NCBI GenBank assembly: GCA_023667045.1
Contig: JAMPAU010000003.1
Coordinates: 62,001 to 126,000 of the forward strand
Direction of reading: 5' to 3'
DNA: 64,000 nucleotides
DNA from: Ruminococcus flavefaciens
GTDB lineage: Bacteria; Bacillota; Clostridia; Oscillospirales; Ruminococcaceae
Part shown: positions 63,972 through 64,000 of the stretch, piece by piece
How positions within the stretch are numbered: the first letter of the stretch is position 1
How the letters are laid out: each line of letters opens with the position of its first letter
Program-made: the position numbers and the translations under genes
Notes under the pieces: model-generated
Databases searched by the model: none
Seen by the model: the letters and a program-made list of their open reading frames with translations, nothing else
Told to the model about the DNA's origin: nothing

Positions 63972-64000
63972 TTATTTTTTCACACTCCGGAAAATTATGT

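Overview
The window reads as a low-GC Firmicutes chromosome, most likely a Ruminococcus-type member of the Oscillospiraceae. Three adjacent secreted proteins carry type I dockerin modules (cellulosome-style attachment). They sit among starch/glycogen enzymes (a GH13 neopullulanase-like glucosidase, glycogen phosphorylase, a CUT1-type sugar ABC ATPase), YtaF, NrdR and 2-hydroxyacyl-CoA dehydratase/activase proteins. Promoters are almost all TTGACA-17-TATAAT. TTG starts preceded by strong Shine-Dalgarno sites recur. The species is inference; I saw no rRNA or tRNA gene.

Layout. 1-10 kb is housekeeping: the 3' part of gyrA, a metallophosphoesterase, ytaF, a TIM-barrel isomerase, nrdR, an IS605/TnpB remnant, small membrane proteins, an RsuA-type pseudouridine synthase, a sugar ABC ATPase and an M20 dipeptidase. 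10-20 kb holds an Imm6-like orphan, carB, a cluster of small XRE regulators with a repeated leader, a CarD-like regulator and a large YfhO membrane protein. 20-26.4 kb holds an ORF6N antirepressor, a decayed MmeI-like methyltransferase and the three-gene dockerin operon. 26.5-34 kb is accessory: a macro-like/HTH fusion, a LytTR regulator with a degenerate receiver, a lipoprotein operon and a cytoplasmic BspA-type LRR protein. 35.6-40 kb holds alpha-glucan enzymes. 40.9-44.3 kb and 51.3-54 kb are arrays of phage-antirepressor-like genes (ORF6N, BRO-N, Rha). Between and beyond them lie cyclophilins, murA, a hydrolase, a cupin, psd, two dehydratase/activase proteins, glyS, deoD and a polysaccharide flippase.

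The most unusual feature is a dispersed family of antirepressor-like genes without any recognisable prophage structural genes. Nearly every copy, and an XRE regulator locus, has the same promoter architecture. A consensus promoter drives the gene, and a second consensus promoter lies between it and the start codon and points back at it. The predicted antisense RNA (about 75-120 nt) would fold into a hairpin and end in a terminator at or over the gene promoter. Four sequence classes of this module (called A, B, C and D below) keep the architecture while differing in sequence, and the two class B copies show compensatory hairpin changes. Around the cassettes are direct repeats, partial gene duplications and decayed copies, so the family seems to be expanding and decaying in place. 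I propose it as the candidate undescribed system: antisense-RNA-gated, domain-shuffled antirepressor cassettes.
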